A stretch of 64,000 bases of DNA, from NCBI RefSeq assembly GCF_003286085.1, contig NW_020825298.1:11904001-11968000 (forward strand), given 5' to 3'. This document shows positions 1 to 13,840 of the stretch, piece by piece; position 1 is the stretch's first letter, and each line of letters begins with the position of its first letter. The DNA comes from Drosophila persimilis (lineage: Eukaryota; Arthropoda; Insecta; Diptera; Drosophilidae). The position numbers were made by a program, and so were the translations under genes. The notes beneath the pieces were generated by a model. It was not told the origin of the DNA, ran no database searches, and saw only the letters and a list, made by a program, of their open reading frames with translations.

Positions 1-1056
1 GCTTTCTCTGCCTTCTCTGCCTTCTCCGCCTGTTGTGCCTTCTGTTTGCTCTATTTTAAACAGGAGCGGACTGCGGGTGACTCTATTTCCGATAAGAATG
101 CACATAAATATTTGCTATGGGCTGACATTCTCATGGAAATAGTTCTTCAGCGAGGATATCTTTTGATGTTTCCACCATAAGAGAGGTTTTCTTTTAAATC
201 TATATCCTAGAAATATTAGTTTTTATCCGGTTCTTTCTTTGGGGCTGTAAAATTCTCTGATAGATTCCTAATTTGTTGACGAAAATTCTCTAAAACTTAA
301 GTTTTCAGATTTTGTTGTGGTTTTATTTGAATTTTCGATTAAAATTCTTTGATAAATTCATTTATTGGCTTAAGTTCTCTGTAGATCGAATTTCATTGAT
401 TGTTTTAGTTTTCCTTGTGTCATCGGTTGATCAAAAAATAATTTGTTGGTCTCAGTTCTCCAGAGATTGCAACACAATTGTCAGTTTATTCTAGCCACTC
501 TTGAGGGTCTTTAGATGAAATTTCTCTGTGAATTTCTACGTAAACATTGTACATCATTCTCTGACTCATTCGGAGGATCATTTATCATCCCATATGATCC
601 CTTTTCTAACCCTCTCTTCGTTGTAAAACCGTTCCTGTTTGCCTTTTTTGATCTAACCTGCAACATTCCACACCATTTCGCTGCCATCTCAAGCATTCAT
701 CATTAATAATCCCCTCCGAAAACTGGCGGCAATTGGAGCGCCGCCTCGCTGTCCATCCTCCAGCAGCAGCCTCCCTCGCTCTATCGCAGCCCTTCCACGT
801 GGCCCGTTTTTGTGCTGCGTCAGTGAAAGATATTCTACAGCAGCAGCAGCCACACACACACACTCTAACACCAGATAGTGGCAAGAGGGAAGAGGGGCAG
901 GAGGCCAGAGAGTCGAGTGGCCAGTGGGCGTAACAGTTTGCCTAAAAAAGTGGGCGTTTGTCTGTTGGGCTAATCTTTATCTGGCTGTTGACACTCCATG
1001 GCGACGGCGACGGCCAAGCGAACCCGGGACCCAGGGACCCAGCGATAGATAGAGAA

Positions 1057-1076
1057 TGAGAGAGAGAGAGAGAGAG
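1057..1076. repeat. (GA)n microsatellite
   Basis: Uninterrupted GA dinucleotide run in the ush 5' region. GA runs can bind GAGA factor (Trl) in flies, but nothing else here marks a promoter. Confidence 0.8.
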
Positions 1077-2081
1077 CCAGAGAAAAAGTGTGGCACATTC
1101 CTTTGGGGCTCGACTCCAACCACCCACCCACCCACCGCACTCGCACTCCTCCTCCTGTATTTTGCCTCCTCTGGTTGTGCCACAGTTTGTGTCCAATAGA
1201 TACTCGGGTTCTGTCTTACACTTGCATTTGTTTTCCTTCGTCCACAGATTGGAATTAACTTTTGTGGTAGTTGATCTTTGGTTTGGTTCCTGGTTTAGTT
1301 TATGGATACTGCTTTGTATCTGAAAGGATCATATTTTATTGCAGCTTCTGTAGAGTAATCCCTTCTTTTCTATAGCTTTGATGCTTGTACGAACCGCTTT
1401 TGGCCGAATTGCAATCCTAGAGATACGCAGAGTACTAGATACTTTTGACTTTGGAGTATCCTAATGTTGAAGCACGTGTGCCTCTACAAAAACTTTCCGT
1501 TGGATTTCGTCTTTGGGCTTGAGTTGATCATTATACTATCCTATCATCCCTAAAGGACTTAGAATGCCATATCTGTACAAAGTCTCACACTTAGAGGGTC
1601 ATTTAATGAATGATTTCTTAGAGATACTTCGCTAATTTACATTCTCATAATGAAATCTTTGATAGAATTCCATCCAAAGTCCTTTAAGTTATAGCATTTT
1701 CAGTATTCCTGTATTTCCTTCTTTGTGTGGCTTATTTTTGGTGTAGTTTATGGCACTGGTGGATACTTAATCTGGTTATAAAAGTTTCTACTGCAATTGT
1801 ATCTTTTTCTTGAAGGTTATTCCCCATTTCCCATTCTTTTGCCTTTGGTTCTACACTTCTGTGCCTTCTATTTCCTATTAGAGGCTGTATTTTCCATAGG
1901 CTTCTATGATTGATTGATCATGCTTTCATGGGTGCATCGTGCATCGAATTCTTGTAGATATTTGCCTCCCACTCTTTGCAGGGTATTCCATCTTCTTGAT
2001 GTCTTTGGGGTCTGTTGCTTAGCCTCTGATGGTTTTTGTTTTTGTTTGTGGCTTGCTATTGATGGCACTCTTCTTGCCACT

Positions 2082-2310
2082 GATGATGATGCTGCTGCTG
2101 TTCCTGCAACACTTGCCACACTTGCCTCTACTGCTGTTGCTCCTGCCTCTTCCTCTGCTCCTGCCTCTGCTGATGATGATGATGACGTTGCTCATTTCTG
2201 GCGCTCTTCATTTGCTGTGGCTGCTGCCCCTCTTGTTGCTGTTGCTGTTATTGCTCTTCTTGCCACTGATGCTGCTGCTCCTGTGCAATGTACTGTAAGC
2301 GCCTCTCCCT
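2082..2310. repeat. CTG/CCTCTG-rich degenerate trinucleotide repeat
   Basis: About 230 bp dominated by CTG, TTG and CCTCTG units. It yields long leucine-rich or alanine-rich open frames in several frames, which is the signature of a repeat and not of a gene. Confidence 0.75.
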
Positions 2311-2361
2311 GTGCGCCTGTCCCTGCCTCCAGTCGTATCTTTGTGTCTGTCTCTCTCCCTC

Positions 2362-2388
2362 TGTGTGTGTGTGTGTGTGTGTGTGTGT
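2362..2388. repeat. (TG)n microsatellite
   Basis: Dinucleotide TG run directly after a CT-rich tract; simple sequence only. Confidence 0.85.
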
Positions 2389-3817
2389 TGGGGGCTTTTA
2401 TCTATGAAATTCATGAATGCTTTGGCTTATCTTGCAGAATTGCATACTTGCAGCTCGCCACAGAGCCCCCTCCTCTGGGCCTGGCTTTTTGGTTGGTTGC
2501 TCTGCTGCCTGCTGCCTGTTCCTCTTGTTGTTTGCCCCGCCCCGCCCCGCCCCCGTTTGTTGGCTGGCTTCTAATGGCGCTAAGTGGTGACCCCCTCTTC
2601 GCCACTTCTCCCATGGCATGTGTGTCTCTCTCTCTCTCTGTCTCTCTCTATGTCTTTCTCTGCTTCTCTAATGGCATTTTATCTATGGCATAATTTTTTA
2701 TTATGTCTCCCTACTGCCTGCTGCTGCTGTTGCTGCTGCCCCTGTGCCCCTCCTGCTTTTGCCTGCCTGCCGTTGGCTTAATGACAATCCTCCACACAAT
2801 CCCCGCAGAGAGAGAGAAGCCACAGAACCCCACCACACACAGCACCACACACGGCACACGGCACACACTCCGAGACATCGAGTCAAATTGTTAGATAGCT
2901 TTTCGGCATGTAATTAATCATTTGACAAGGTTCAAGCTCCCAGAGCTTTACGAAAGGGGGGCATTCAGAGGTGGGGGCAGGGAGGGGTATACAAAGGTGG
3001 GCTCGGGGATACCCTCAAACTTTTCTCTTTTTTACGAGCGGTTTTTGGGGGTCTTAATGCGGGAAACATTGCATTTGCTGCGGGCAGAAGGCTGAAGGCA
3101 AATGCAGCAACGAGGGAGGGGGGAGGGTGGGGGGACCATTACACGGCGCTCACGACGCGGCTGCGTTATCATCGGCGTTCAATCAACATGCCTCTTACCA
3201 TTTCTGTTACCCCCGAGACCCGAAAGCTCTGTAGAGCTCTTTTTTTGCTAGAGAATATTACGCATACGCAGTGTTTGCCGTGGAGTTGGGGCAAATATAG
3301 TGGAAATGAAGAAAGATTAGAGATTACTATAAGTATGTACCATTTATATTGACAGAACCATTTACGGGATATGGGATATGGGATTTTCAGATGGGAAAAT
3401 CCAGGAATCAAAGTCCAAGCTTCTTCCTTAAGAGAGAAAGACTCTTCAGCTCGTTCTTTCTCTTCTTTCAAAGACTCTAAAAGATCTCTGACTTCTTATT
3501 GGCAAAACGATCTCTCAATGGAGTCTCTGTGGAAACCAGCTTGAAACCATCTTTCCGAAGCTGAAAACCCAACCAAAAGTCGAGTCCACTCTTAAGCTAA
3601 ACCCAATATAGACCCCAAGGAAGAGGTCATCCGTAGTGCTTCCAATCCTTGAGTCACATTTTGAAAATTTCGTATAAGAAAGTGCACCCTTTCCTCGGCC
3701 TCTGCCTCCGCCTCCGCCCCCGTCTCCGCCTGTGCCCCGTGTGTGTGCCACCACAAAGAATGATGATAAAGAGTCGTATAATGGTTGCTATATACATAAA
3801 AAAAATTACAACATAAA

Positions 3818-3876
3818 TCACACACACACATACATACATTTACGAGGCACACACACCACACACACACATACACAAA
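3818..3876. repeat. CA-rich interrupted microsatellite
   Basis: Several CA blocks interrupted by TA and GA steps; simple sequence without coding signal. Confidence 0.7.
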
Positions 3877-6800
3877 GAAATTTTTGGTTGTGTTGTATTA
3901 AAAATAATATCGTCGTCTGGTCGACGAAAGATAAGAAAATTTATCCAAAGGATTGCGTTTTGGTGTTATGGCCACACAAACCACGACACGACACAAAAAG
4001 TGAGAGGACAACCCACCCCGCCCCCTCCCCCTTTGTGTGCGCAACCGCAAGGACAAGGACGAAGGCCCCCAGTACCAGCAAAAAAACGAAGAACTTGAAT
4101 CCTGTGGCCCGATGCCTGAACATTTTATGACCAAAAAGGCCCGTCCGCCGCCGCCCCCCAAGTCGAACTCATCATCATCATCAGCGCCCAGTGCCCATCG
4201 TCAGCTGGCGGGGAAGAGGGGCGGAGTCCAGGGCCAGGTCCAGGGTCAGGACTTAGGCCAGAGCGAAGGAGGAAGGAGCACCAGCTGTGATCTGTGGCCA
4301 GCGATAAGGAGAGAGAATACATTTCATAAATGCCGCGCCACAAAAAGGATTACGAGGCTGTGCCACTCGTGCTCCTGCCTCCCCTTCTTCTCTGTCAATA
4401 TTTGGGGGATATCCGTAGGGGGATTCATGCCGTAATTTATTGTTAAAATAGTACACATTTTATTTGCCACTTGGCTGCTGCTGCCACTGCCACAGCCACA
4501 GCCACTGCTGCTGCATGGAATATGGAATCTATCTTTCTATCTGTGCAGCGCTTGGAGGCTGTCTTTAGGGAAATCTTTGATGTTCGTGGCATAAAAAGGC
4601 AATGCAATAAAAAGGATATAGAACTCTTGTTTCTAGAATCCTCCACAAAATATTGAAGAAGAAACACTGTTAAATAAACAGAAGAAAGCGGTGCAATATG
4701 GGATTATACTTTGGTTCTCAGTCACATAAAAATGGAACTCAAATATCATCGAAAATTTCTAAAATAATCTAGGCCTTAAATGGGGATAGAACAGGGACTT
4801 TAAGGGTATATTTATACGCCTACAGGATACACGCTAAATATATTATTTTTGATGGGTATAGGACTTATCTTTGAGCTCTCCAACTGATGGCTTGGACCCT
4901 TTATGCGGGGCAACCTCAAAGCCTTTAGGACTTATGACATCATCATTTCCTGAACTCTTCTGAAAACCTTCAATCATCCGCTTTGGTGCCGTATTCCAAG
5001 GATAACTCTCATAGAAATGCTCCAAAAATATTTGATTGAAGAAGGGAATTTCCTTGTTGAAAGTCCGGAACATTTCAGCCTCGGATCATCTAAAAAGTTG
5101 TGTTTGAAGGAGTCGTCTCCTCATTTCCTTGGCATCTGGACATCCTTCACTTGTCCTGATACACAATGCAAGTGGTTTACTATGGATTGATCCCTTTCTG
5201 TAAAAAAGGGAAGACATTCCTGTCAATGTTTAATCAATTAGTTGTCCCCCAGAGGAATGGCAAAGCCATGCCATAGATTCCATTCCTGCTCTTCCGCTTG
5301 TCATCTAACTTTGACTGGAACTTTCATCCTGGCACTCTACCTACCCTTTCTCCCATTTCGCTCTCTCTGTTCTGTTCTGTTCACACTTTCTCCCACTCTC
5401 ATGGCTGTTTGCATTTGGCTTAGCCGCTGCTCGGGGGCTTAAATCACGCACGAATGACCCTCGTCAATGGTTGTGGCTCTCCGCTCCTCTGCTCTCCCAA
5501 TGGATGGATGGAAGTTCGGTATGAAATGGAACCATCATCCAATCATCCAATCATGTTGCTTGTTTCCCTTCAATGATTGCCTGTTGGGTTGCTGGTGGAT
5601 TGTTTGTTGGCTTTTATTTGTACAAATCCAGTGCGAAATTCAATCAGTAATCGGAATGGAAAAACGAATTGAAATTGAAGCTGGAGATGGAGATGGAGCT
5701 GGAGCTGGATTCGAGTCGAGTCAGTGGTGTGTACTCTCCTTTCTGTTGCCTTGTTGTTGTTGCTTGTTTTTTTGCATAAAACAGCATCACTTTTGGGGCA
5801 GCCTCATTACAAGCTGTTAGCAGGCACTTTGCACTTCATCATTCCAGCAGAAAGGCATCCCCCGCCCCGCCACAGAAAGGCAGGTAGCCAGTCCCCAGGT
5901 AGAGTCTCTCCTTTTCCTGCCTTCCCTGCCCCTGCCTAAGTGCTTCTTTTGGCCTCCCGTGCGCCCTGCATTTATGGCTTATTTGCTGCCTGTCAGTCAC
6001 TTGGCTGCCTGCCGCATGCCTCGCCAAACCCAACTCATTCGCAACGTTGTAAACGTTTATTGTGCCACCAAAAGAGCAGGCAGCAGCCGAGCAGCAGGGC
6101 AGCAGCCTCCCATACTCATCCTCTGGCTTTGGGGCCTTCGTGTTTGTCTTGCTGCCTGCCTGCACTCCCCTCCCTCTCCCTCTCTTTGGGGGCCGACCTT
6201 CTCCTTCTGCCACACACAGACGCACACTTTTTGGGGCCTAATTGGTAGGTAATGATGTGTCTGGCTTGCCGCTTTGTTAGTCAGTCGATGAGGTGGGTTC
6301 CTTGGGGTACCTTGGGGTTCCTTTTTGGCTGCTTGGACTCCTCTGAATTGGAAGTTGACTGCGGGACTCTGGGACTCTTGGACTCCTTCTGCGTGTCGGC
6401 ACTTTTGGCTTTGTTCTCTCTGTTAACTGCTTGTTGCTGCTGCTGCTTGTCGCTGACTGCGCGCATCTTGTTAGCAACTCGGACGCCTGTTTAGGCCTGC
6501 TTTCGAGCTCCCCCCCACCCGCCCCCTCTCTCTCTCTCCTACCTCTGGCTCTCTGACTGTGGGGTCCTCTCTTTGGGCTGGGGGGGAATTTTATTCGCAT
6601 TCCCATTCCCATTCCCCGATTCCCATTCACACAGGCTTGCAGGCAATTTTCGCGCCTCTTTAATTTACTGTTGAAACGAAAGAAATGTTAAACCTTTCCT
6701 CCTGCTGCTGCTGCCCCTCCTTTCGATAGAGGCTAGCCCCTCCCCTCCCCTCCCTCCCTGCCTCGATGGTGATTCCTGCCGCTGCTGTTGTTGTTGTTTT

Positions 6801-9283
6801 GTGTCGTGATTGGCTGATGAACACATCAAAAGTCATCAGCACATCAGCCAGCAGCAACAACAGCACAAAAATTGCACACAGCCAAAGGAAGGGGAAGGGC
6901 AGCAACAAAATAAAAGACAGACAGAGAGAGAGAGAGACAGAAGAAAGAATGATGGAAGTTAGGGATACCCTTTTACAGATCAATGGAGCTTAGAGATGAC
7001 ACTTGTACGACTATCATGTAGTACAATATTCAATAAAATGTCTTTTTCTATGAAATTTTTATTTTTGAAGATGGTAGAAACCATCCTCATACTTAGAATT
7101 TGCAATATAACCCCAAAATCTTTTTTTTTTAATGAAAAAAGCTACGATTTGTAGACGTATGCACTTTCATAAGTTTTCCTCTACTTTTGCAGCGCCAATA
7201 ACCAAAATAATTGATGGCTTAAGAAGAGAAATGTCTGATCTTTCATAGGACTTAAGACTGAAGTTCTTTAGTGGCTTTCATTGCCAACAAATAAAGGAAC
7301 TAATCATTAAAACTGTCCAAAATTTACCAGAAAAACTAAGCATAGAAATAGATAAAGCAAAGATGGTAATTCTTTTGTCTTTAGAAACCGATTTATATGC
7401 TCTTTGAAGAACAGAAACATATCTCCTCCCAATACCAGACCACCCCCACCTTTTGGGGAGGGTATTCTCCAATGAAAGACCAAAAATAAAGAGAGCAATG
7501 AAGTTAACACAATGCCAGACACGATTTTGGGACTGGGTTGCATGGCAGGGGCAGGGGGTGGTGGTGGGCGCAGAGGCGTGGCTGGCCGCCCTCACGAATT
7601 GAGTGTAACAGTAAAACGGAGGAGATGGCAACATGTTGCTGTCGTGTCTATGAGAAAAAGGGAAAAACGGGACGAGAAACGGGGCAGCAAAAGTAGAAGG
7701 AAATGGAATCAAAGATGGGAAGTGGAGGGAGGGGAGTGGGAAACTCAATTGAATTGTGGCAACCCTTTGGGGCAGTTGTCAGTGTTTTTGATTGATCTGC
7801 GGGAAGCGTGATTTGTATACAGCAATTGCCAATGTTGCCACAGTGCCGTGTTGCCATGTTGCAGATGTTGCAACTAGGATTGCTGTTGCTGTGCTGCTAT
7901 TAATGCTGTTGTTGCTGCGGCTGCTGCTGCTGCTGCTGGTACCATGTCGCATCCTCCTCCAATCATCATCTGATGATTGCAATCGACCAGAAGCGACATT
8001 TATGCAAATGCCAGGGACTTGTTTAATAAACGCAAATTATGAGCTTGGAGGAAGAAAAACAGCCATGTTGCCTGCCGCAACACCAGCCAGCAGTTGTCGC
8101 CCCCTGTGCCGCATACTCTGCCCCCCCGTCTCCGAGTGTGATGCTGCTGCTGTGTTGCACTGCTGTTGCTGCATTGATTACAGATTAGCAACATTCAAAC
8201 TTGCACTTGGGTCAATTTAAATTTGTGCAACAGTTGCCGCTGCGGCACGGCAGCCCCACGGCAGCACAGCTCCTGCAACACTGCCAGATTGTGGGAGCAC
8301 AGCAGTGGAGCAGCAGTGGAGGGGGAGTCGCGGAGCTGCAAAATACTGGAGCCCCAAAGCTATAGCCGCGACTGAAGATCGCAATTGATCTTCTGGCAAC
8401 CCAAAAAAAACTCCCGGCTCCAGGCTGCAGGCTCCTGGCATGCAAAAGTGTTGGTGGATTGCCTTGGGGGATACCCTCTGCGGAGAGGGTATGTGGATTA
8501 CGAGCGGAGGGTTGGAAAATAGTATCTAAATATTTCTAGATTTCCAAGATACTTTTTTCTTTAACAGTGGGCAATCTATAAGAAGAAATCTCTTAGTTAG
8601 ACGCACTTTTTGCTGTACAAATATGTGAAATATCACTTATATCAGTCATTAAACACTTGCTTATTGAAAAAACAGTTACAATTTTATGGAATCTTAAAAT
8701 TTGGACTATAATTCCAAGTTAAAGTTGATCAAAATGTCACTATTATATGATATAGGAGCTTAAAAACGTTCTTTCATGTGAATTCAAAGGCCATTCCTTT
8801 CCCAAGCGAAAGAACCTCTAGAGAAAGTCTGACCTATGGAAAATTTGAACACTTTGAAAGGATCGACCAAACAGGAGAGGTACTGGAATCATCCAATGTG
8901 CCTGGTTAGGTCGGAATTGTTTTTGAGTATTGAGAACAGTAGATCGTTATTTTGTTCCAAGTTTATTTGAAAACTTATCCTCCTTATAATGGCATATCTT
9001 CTATATTACAGGGAAATGTTGAGCTTAAAGGGTATCCCTTGGGTCGGCTACTCTCTCTTTCCTGCTGCTGCTGCTGCCGTTCGACGACAACTGTCGCTGC
9101 CTCGGCTTCGGCTGCTTCTGCTGCTGATCAAGCGATCACAGAGGCCCAAACGACCGCAACAATCGACGCTGAGCGTGCTCACACGAAATTTTCAAGTACT
9201 GCGACAATTGCCCTACTCCCAAGCCCCTACCCCTCCCCACCCCTCTCTTCTTTCTTATCAGCATGCCATGCAACAGCAGCAGC

Positions 9284-9338
9284 AGCAGAGGCAGAGGCGG
9301 CAGCAGCAGCAACAGCAGCAACAGCAACAGCAGCAACA
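9284..9338. repeat. CAG/CAA repeat
   Basis: Mixed CAG/CAA array that would read as polyglutamine. The surrounding frame has no splice-site or domain support, so I treat it as a non-coding trinucleotide repeat. Confidence 0.75.
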
Positions 9339-9859
9339 CATCTCAACAGTTGCATCAATTGCTCAACATTGAACTCTGTTGGAGAAGAGTGGGGCCGGGC
9401 CCCCAGACGATCGGCCTGCACCACCCTCTGCCCCTTCAACACTCCCCCTCCCCCCTCGTGCTACCCCCTTGTCCCTTGTATCATTTGCACGTTTTTTAAT
9501 TAAGACATCAAAAAGAGACTTTGACTTCGACGGCGATTTCGAGGAATTGCTGCCCTCTGCCTCTGTCTCTGCCTCTGTCTCCGTCTCGTCTGTCGCTCTG
9601 TCTCTTCTGTGGATGTTTTGTGGCCTGTGTTGTGGTTTTTCTATAGATCGAAGATACAGTACCGCTGTAGGTTGGTCTATATTGTACACCACATACAGTA
9701 TAGGAGGCCAGGCTCTGTTCTCTGCGCGCAGCCCTATCTATCTGTTGCACCATTGACATCTCAGCAACTTTGCTGAACCCCAAGTGAACTAAATTAGTTT
9801 TTGGCCATAAAATCGAACTTCTGTTGAGGCCTGCGATGGGATTCAGATTCAGGGGGCTG

Positions 9860-10740
9860 GGTGAAGAGCTAGAAGAAACCGAACATGAAGGGTTCTTAGA
9901 GAGACAGAAAAGAGCCTTAAAAGTAATGGAAAATAGTAGCTAGAAGAGGAAAATGTACGACAAGTAGCAGCTAGACGAAATTAGAAATGAAGAAGGATAT
10001 ACAGTGGCAGAAAGAAAATGCAGGAGACCCTAAGGATAGAAGCAGGAAGAGAGAGAGAAAAATAATCAAACAGACGGAATATTTTCTTTCGAGGAACCCG
10101 TGGCTTGACACAAAGATACTCGGTACCAAATAACTGTCCACAGAAAGAAATCAAAGAAAAATCACATCTTAAGGAAGATGGAGAAGAAAAACATCCAGAA
10201 AAAGAAACCAAAAAAACTTAAAAAAAAGGAAAATATAAGAAAAAAATTTAGAAAAACAGGAAGAAATAGATTCAGAGGAAGAAATATAGAAAAAGAAGAA
10301 ATTCAGATCTATAGATCCCTTTGCATTCCTTAGAGAATACCCAGAGGAAAAATTAAGAGAGGAATGCATCCTAAAAGAATCAAAAGTACACGAATCACAT
10401 CTGGAGAAAGAAATTCTAAAAGTAGAAGAACATTTGAGAAGATGGAACGAAGAAAGGAAGAAGAAAGGTCTGAAATCTGAAGTAAAGACCTAGAGAAAGG
10501 ATGAAAGAATCTAAAGGAAAGTAGAACAAAAGCTAAAAGATGATACAGATGAAGAAGATCCTCCACCAGAGGAAACAGAAGATAAAGGCATCCATTGAGC
10601 GAAAAAAAGAAACACAATATTAAACCATCTTGAGGAAGGAACAGCAGACGAAAGGATCCATCGAGTAGAAGCAACACCAGACGAAGAACAGCATCCATAT
10701 CCAGGGGAGAGGAAGATCACCCGAGAGCACCATTTGGCAA
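9860..10740. other. Strand-asymmetric purine-rich domain
   Basis: For almost 900 bp the plus strand is strongly enriched in A and G (many GAAGAA, AGAAA and AAAGAAA words), while flanking sequence is pyrimidine- or CT-microsatellite-rich. No open frame on either strand shows conserved-looking protein. The composition could come from a decayed GAA-type repeat or reflect an intronic splicing or structural element; the sequence alone does not decide. Confidence 0.6.
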
Positions 10741-12685
10741 GTAAATCACGAATGGCTTTTGGAAAAGATATGAGAATGTTGATTATTTACACGGGCCTCG
10801 AACAGAGAGACCCGAGAACAGATCTTCTCAGAGTCGGAGTCAGAGTCCGAGCCTCCTGGTCATCCTCCTGCCTATGCTGATCCTCCCCCTGGTTCCCTCG
10901 TGGATCTTTTTTTGGCCAAAGTGTGAAGTGAAATGAAATTTGCGAACTTTGCGCTCTTTGCATTTGGATGGTGGATTCCTCTTGTTGCACTCGAGAGGGG
11001 CCTTTTCCTTGATTAATAACAATTGATAAGCGCCGCAAAAGCCACCAGACAGACAGAGAGACCATGGCCCCATAGCCCCCTACCCATGGCCGAGGCTGGG
11101 GCTGTGGCTGTGGCTGAGGCTGGGAGACTCTGGGAGATGGCGTTGATTGCCCGTGCCAGGCCTTCTCCCGGCAGTCTTCCTCCCAGTCGCCTCCGCCCGG
11201 AAACCCACGAAAGGTGGCAAAATTTTCGCGCGAAAACTAAGATTTCTCTTATCAGAAGAGACTCCCAGCTGCAGTCTGCCTCTCTCTATCTCTCTCTCTC
11301 TCTCTCTCTGTCTGTCTTTTTTGGGGCTGCTTGCTCACGTTTTTTGCTGCTTCTCTCCCCCCCGAAAAAAGAATCCCGATCTTCGATTGGCTCTGCAAAA
11401 ATTTGTTTAATTATACTGGAAGCAGTCTGGCAGAAATCTTTTGGCTGACTAATGAGCCAAAGCCATCGAATGGGCTGGAGTTCAAGGACTGAAGGAGCTA
11501 GAGGTGTCCTCCAAAGAACGAATGGAATCGGAGCCAAATTCTGTGCTTAAAGTGTTTCGAAGAGATTAGGACAGATGAATCTTTTGTCGCCGAACCTGGA
11601 AGGTGTTCTGGAACTGGAATACTAGCAAAGGGTTTCTCTCATTCTCTTCGTTGGACTTCGTTGGACTTCGTTGGACATCGTTGTCATGTGTCATGTGTAA
11701 AGTCATGTGTTCTTGGTTAGATATGCATATCTTTCTTTTCTTTCTCTCAATTTCAATCACCACTCACTAGTTTCCTCTATAACAGATCTACTTTCCAAAC
11801 TACAATCCAAAAATCATCAGGGAAAGGAGCAAATCAAAGCCTAAAGACTCTGCAAACAGGACTCGATTATCTTTCACTTTTTGCCGTAAACAGAATTCTA
11901 CAACTTGCTCCAATTTCCACCTCCAATTTCTCTCATACTCATAATTCTCCCGCACTGACGCAGTACCTTCTGCTAACAGCCTGGCCAGACTCCCTGGCGA
12001 CGACGCCTCGTCTCGGTCTTAGACCCATCCTAGACACCCAAACGAGTGATGTGTTCCGTTCCCCAAGGTTCCCCCAAGAGGAGATCGCTGAAGAGATCTC
12101 CCATCGAGGTCGAAATGAGCTTCGCCTTTGGGTTCGGGTTCGGGTTCGGTCTCTGGGTTTCTGTCTCTGGGGTTTTCTGACCCCAAACGATTAGCAGCGA
12201 CGGCGGTCCGGTGGTTGAGAGCCCAGCGACAAATGAAACAAAAGGGTCGGATCCTTGCACCATGCTCTGTGCCCCCTGCACCATGCAGCCCCCGTCTCTT
12301 GCCCCGTGTTGAAGCAGTTTCTGGCCAAGATCGGGGCACACCAAATTGTTCGATTGTTTATGGCTGGCAACAACGCCCACCGCAGCCGCCGAGTGCCAGA
12401 GTGGACCAAAAGTGAGAAACCGGCAACAATCATCTGCCGGCTGATAAAGTGCCAGAGATCCCCTACACTGCCCCCCTGCCGCCCTGCCGCCCTCTTCCCA
12501 CTCTCCTCTGTGTGTTTGTGTCGCTTATCGGCGAGGATCGATCGCAGTTGCAGCCACAAAGAGGGGGGGCACAGAAGAGAGAGGGGAGAGGAGCACTTCG
12601 GAGTCGCAGAGCTGTGTGGAGAAGCGGCGGCGAAGCTGATTTAACAAATTGATAAACAATTGTTGGCGTTGGCCACACTGTAAGT

Positions 12686-12734
12686 CCCTGTCTCTGTCTC
12701 TCTCTCTCTCTCTCGCTCTCTCTCTGTGTGTGTG
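12686..12734. repeat. (CT)n/(TG)n compound microsatellite
   Basis: CT run with a CGCT interruption followed by a short TG run; simple sequence. Confidence 0.8.
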
Positions 12735-13425
12735 AGGGGCAAGAGGCAGTGTGGCAGGAGGTGTGGGGCGGCGTAACGTTACGAAATGGCTAAACAAACG
12801 ATCGCCCTGCCGATCAGAGAGACCCGTGAGCCGCGAGACCTCAGTTTCACAGTTCTCTGAAAATGTTCCAAGATTCGAAATCGAATTCTCGTCGTAGCCT
12901 TGGCATTCCTCCACGCACTCTCGATGGGGGAGAAAGGGAGGGAAGGAACTATAGAAAATATACAAATTAAAGGAGAGCTCCTTCCGATATGGAATTTGAA
13001 TGGGAATTTCTTTGGGGACTACAGAAGAAGCAACAGATTTGATTAGGAAGAGAGATGAATATAATATTGAGGAAGAAAACAATTTCCGAAGTGTGTATAG
13101 TACTCAATCGATTCCAAATGTAATCCAAAATATCATCTAATAGTGTTAAAGGAAAGTGTCCCACACTCTCATTCTGCTCGTTAGACTTTCCCAGAAGCTC
13201 TTAAACGAATTAAACACAAATTTTGATGGAAAAATACTCGTAATACCCTTGAAATACTCCTTAAACTCCCGTTTGGGGAGTACAAAATCAATAACTGAAA
13301 GGTTTTCTGAAAGGGAAAATCTTATATTCATTCGATTCGATACCATTTTCCCTTTCAATCCTCAAAAGTTGTTGTGTTTCATTTCGGGGGAGATTTCAGT
13401 GCCCAGAACTTGGAGAATTCAACAA

Positions 13426-13445
13426 CAATGCAATGCAATGCAATG
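13426..13445. repeat. Short (CAATG)n tandem repeat
   Basis: Four head-to-tail copies of the pentamer CAATG followed by ATGATGATG. Confidence 0.8.
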
Positions 13446-13811
13446 ATGATGAGGTAGAGAGAGGAAGGTGAATGGGGGGAGGGGCACCTGGGTGATGGCA
13501 CTCTCGAGAGACAATCGCTGGAGCAAATCTGCTGCACTGCTGCAACTGCAGGCCAGCGCTCGGGCCTAATCCTCAGCGGCAGCCGAGCCGCGGAGCAGCA
13601 GAGAAGCAGAGGCGGCAGCTGTCGCTAGGGGCAGAGCTTCAGTTGGGAGTTGGAACCGAGGGAGCAGGGGCAGGAGTCAAAGGCAAAAGCCAGGGCCCAA
13701 ACCAAGCCAAACCAAACCAAACCATTGTTAGCGTCTTCTCCCGTTTTGCGCTCTATCGGCGCTCGGCCATCTCTTCTCTTCAGTGGGGCTTTTGGAGGCA
13801 TCGGAGGCATA

Positions 13812-13840
13812 GCTGCTGCTGCTGCTGCTGCTGCTGCTGC
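13812..13840. repeat. (GCT)n trinucleotide repeat
   Basis: About nine uninterrupted GCT/CTG units in non-coding ush 5' sequence. Confidence 0.85.

Noticed and set aside
1914..2693. 259-codon open frame rich in Ala, Val and Cys
   Set aside because: It is a translation of CTG/CCTCTG and TG repeats, has no domain or splice support and ends in CT microsatellite.
8952..9503. Ala/Gln-rich open frames around a CAG repeat
   Set aside because: Frames overlap in opposite strands with equal length; composition is repeat-driven, with no exon signals.
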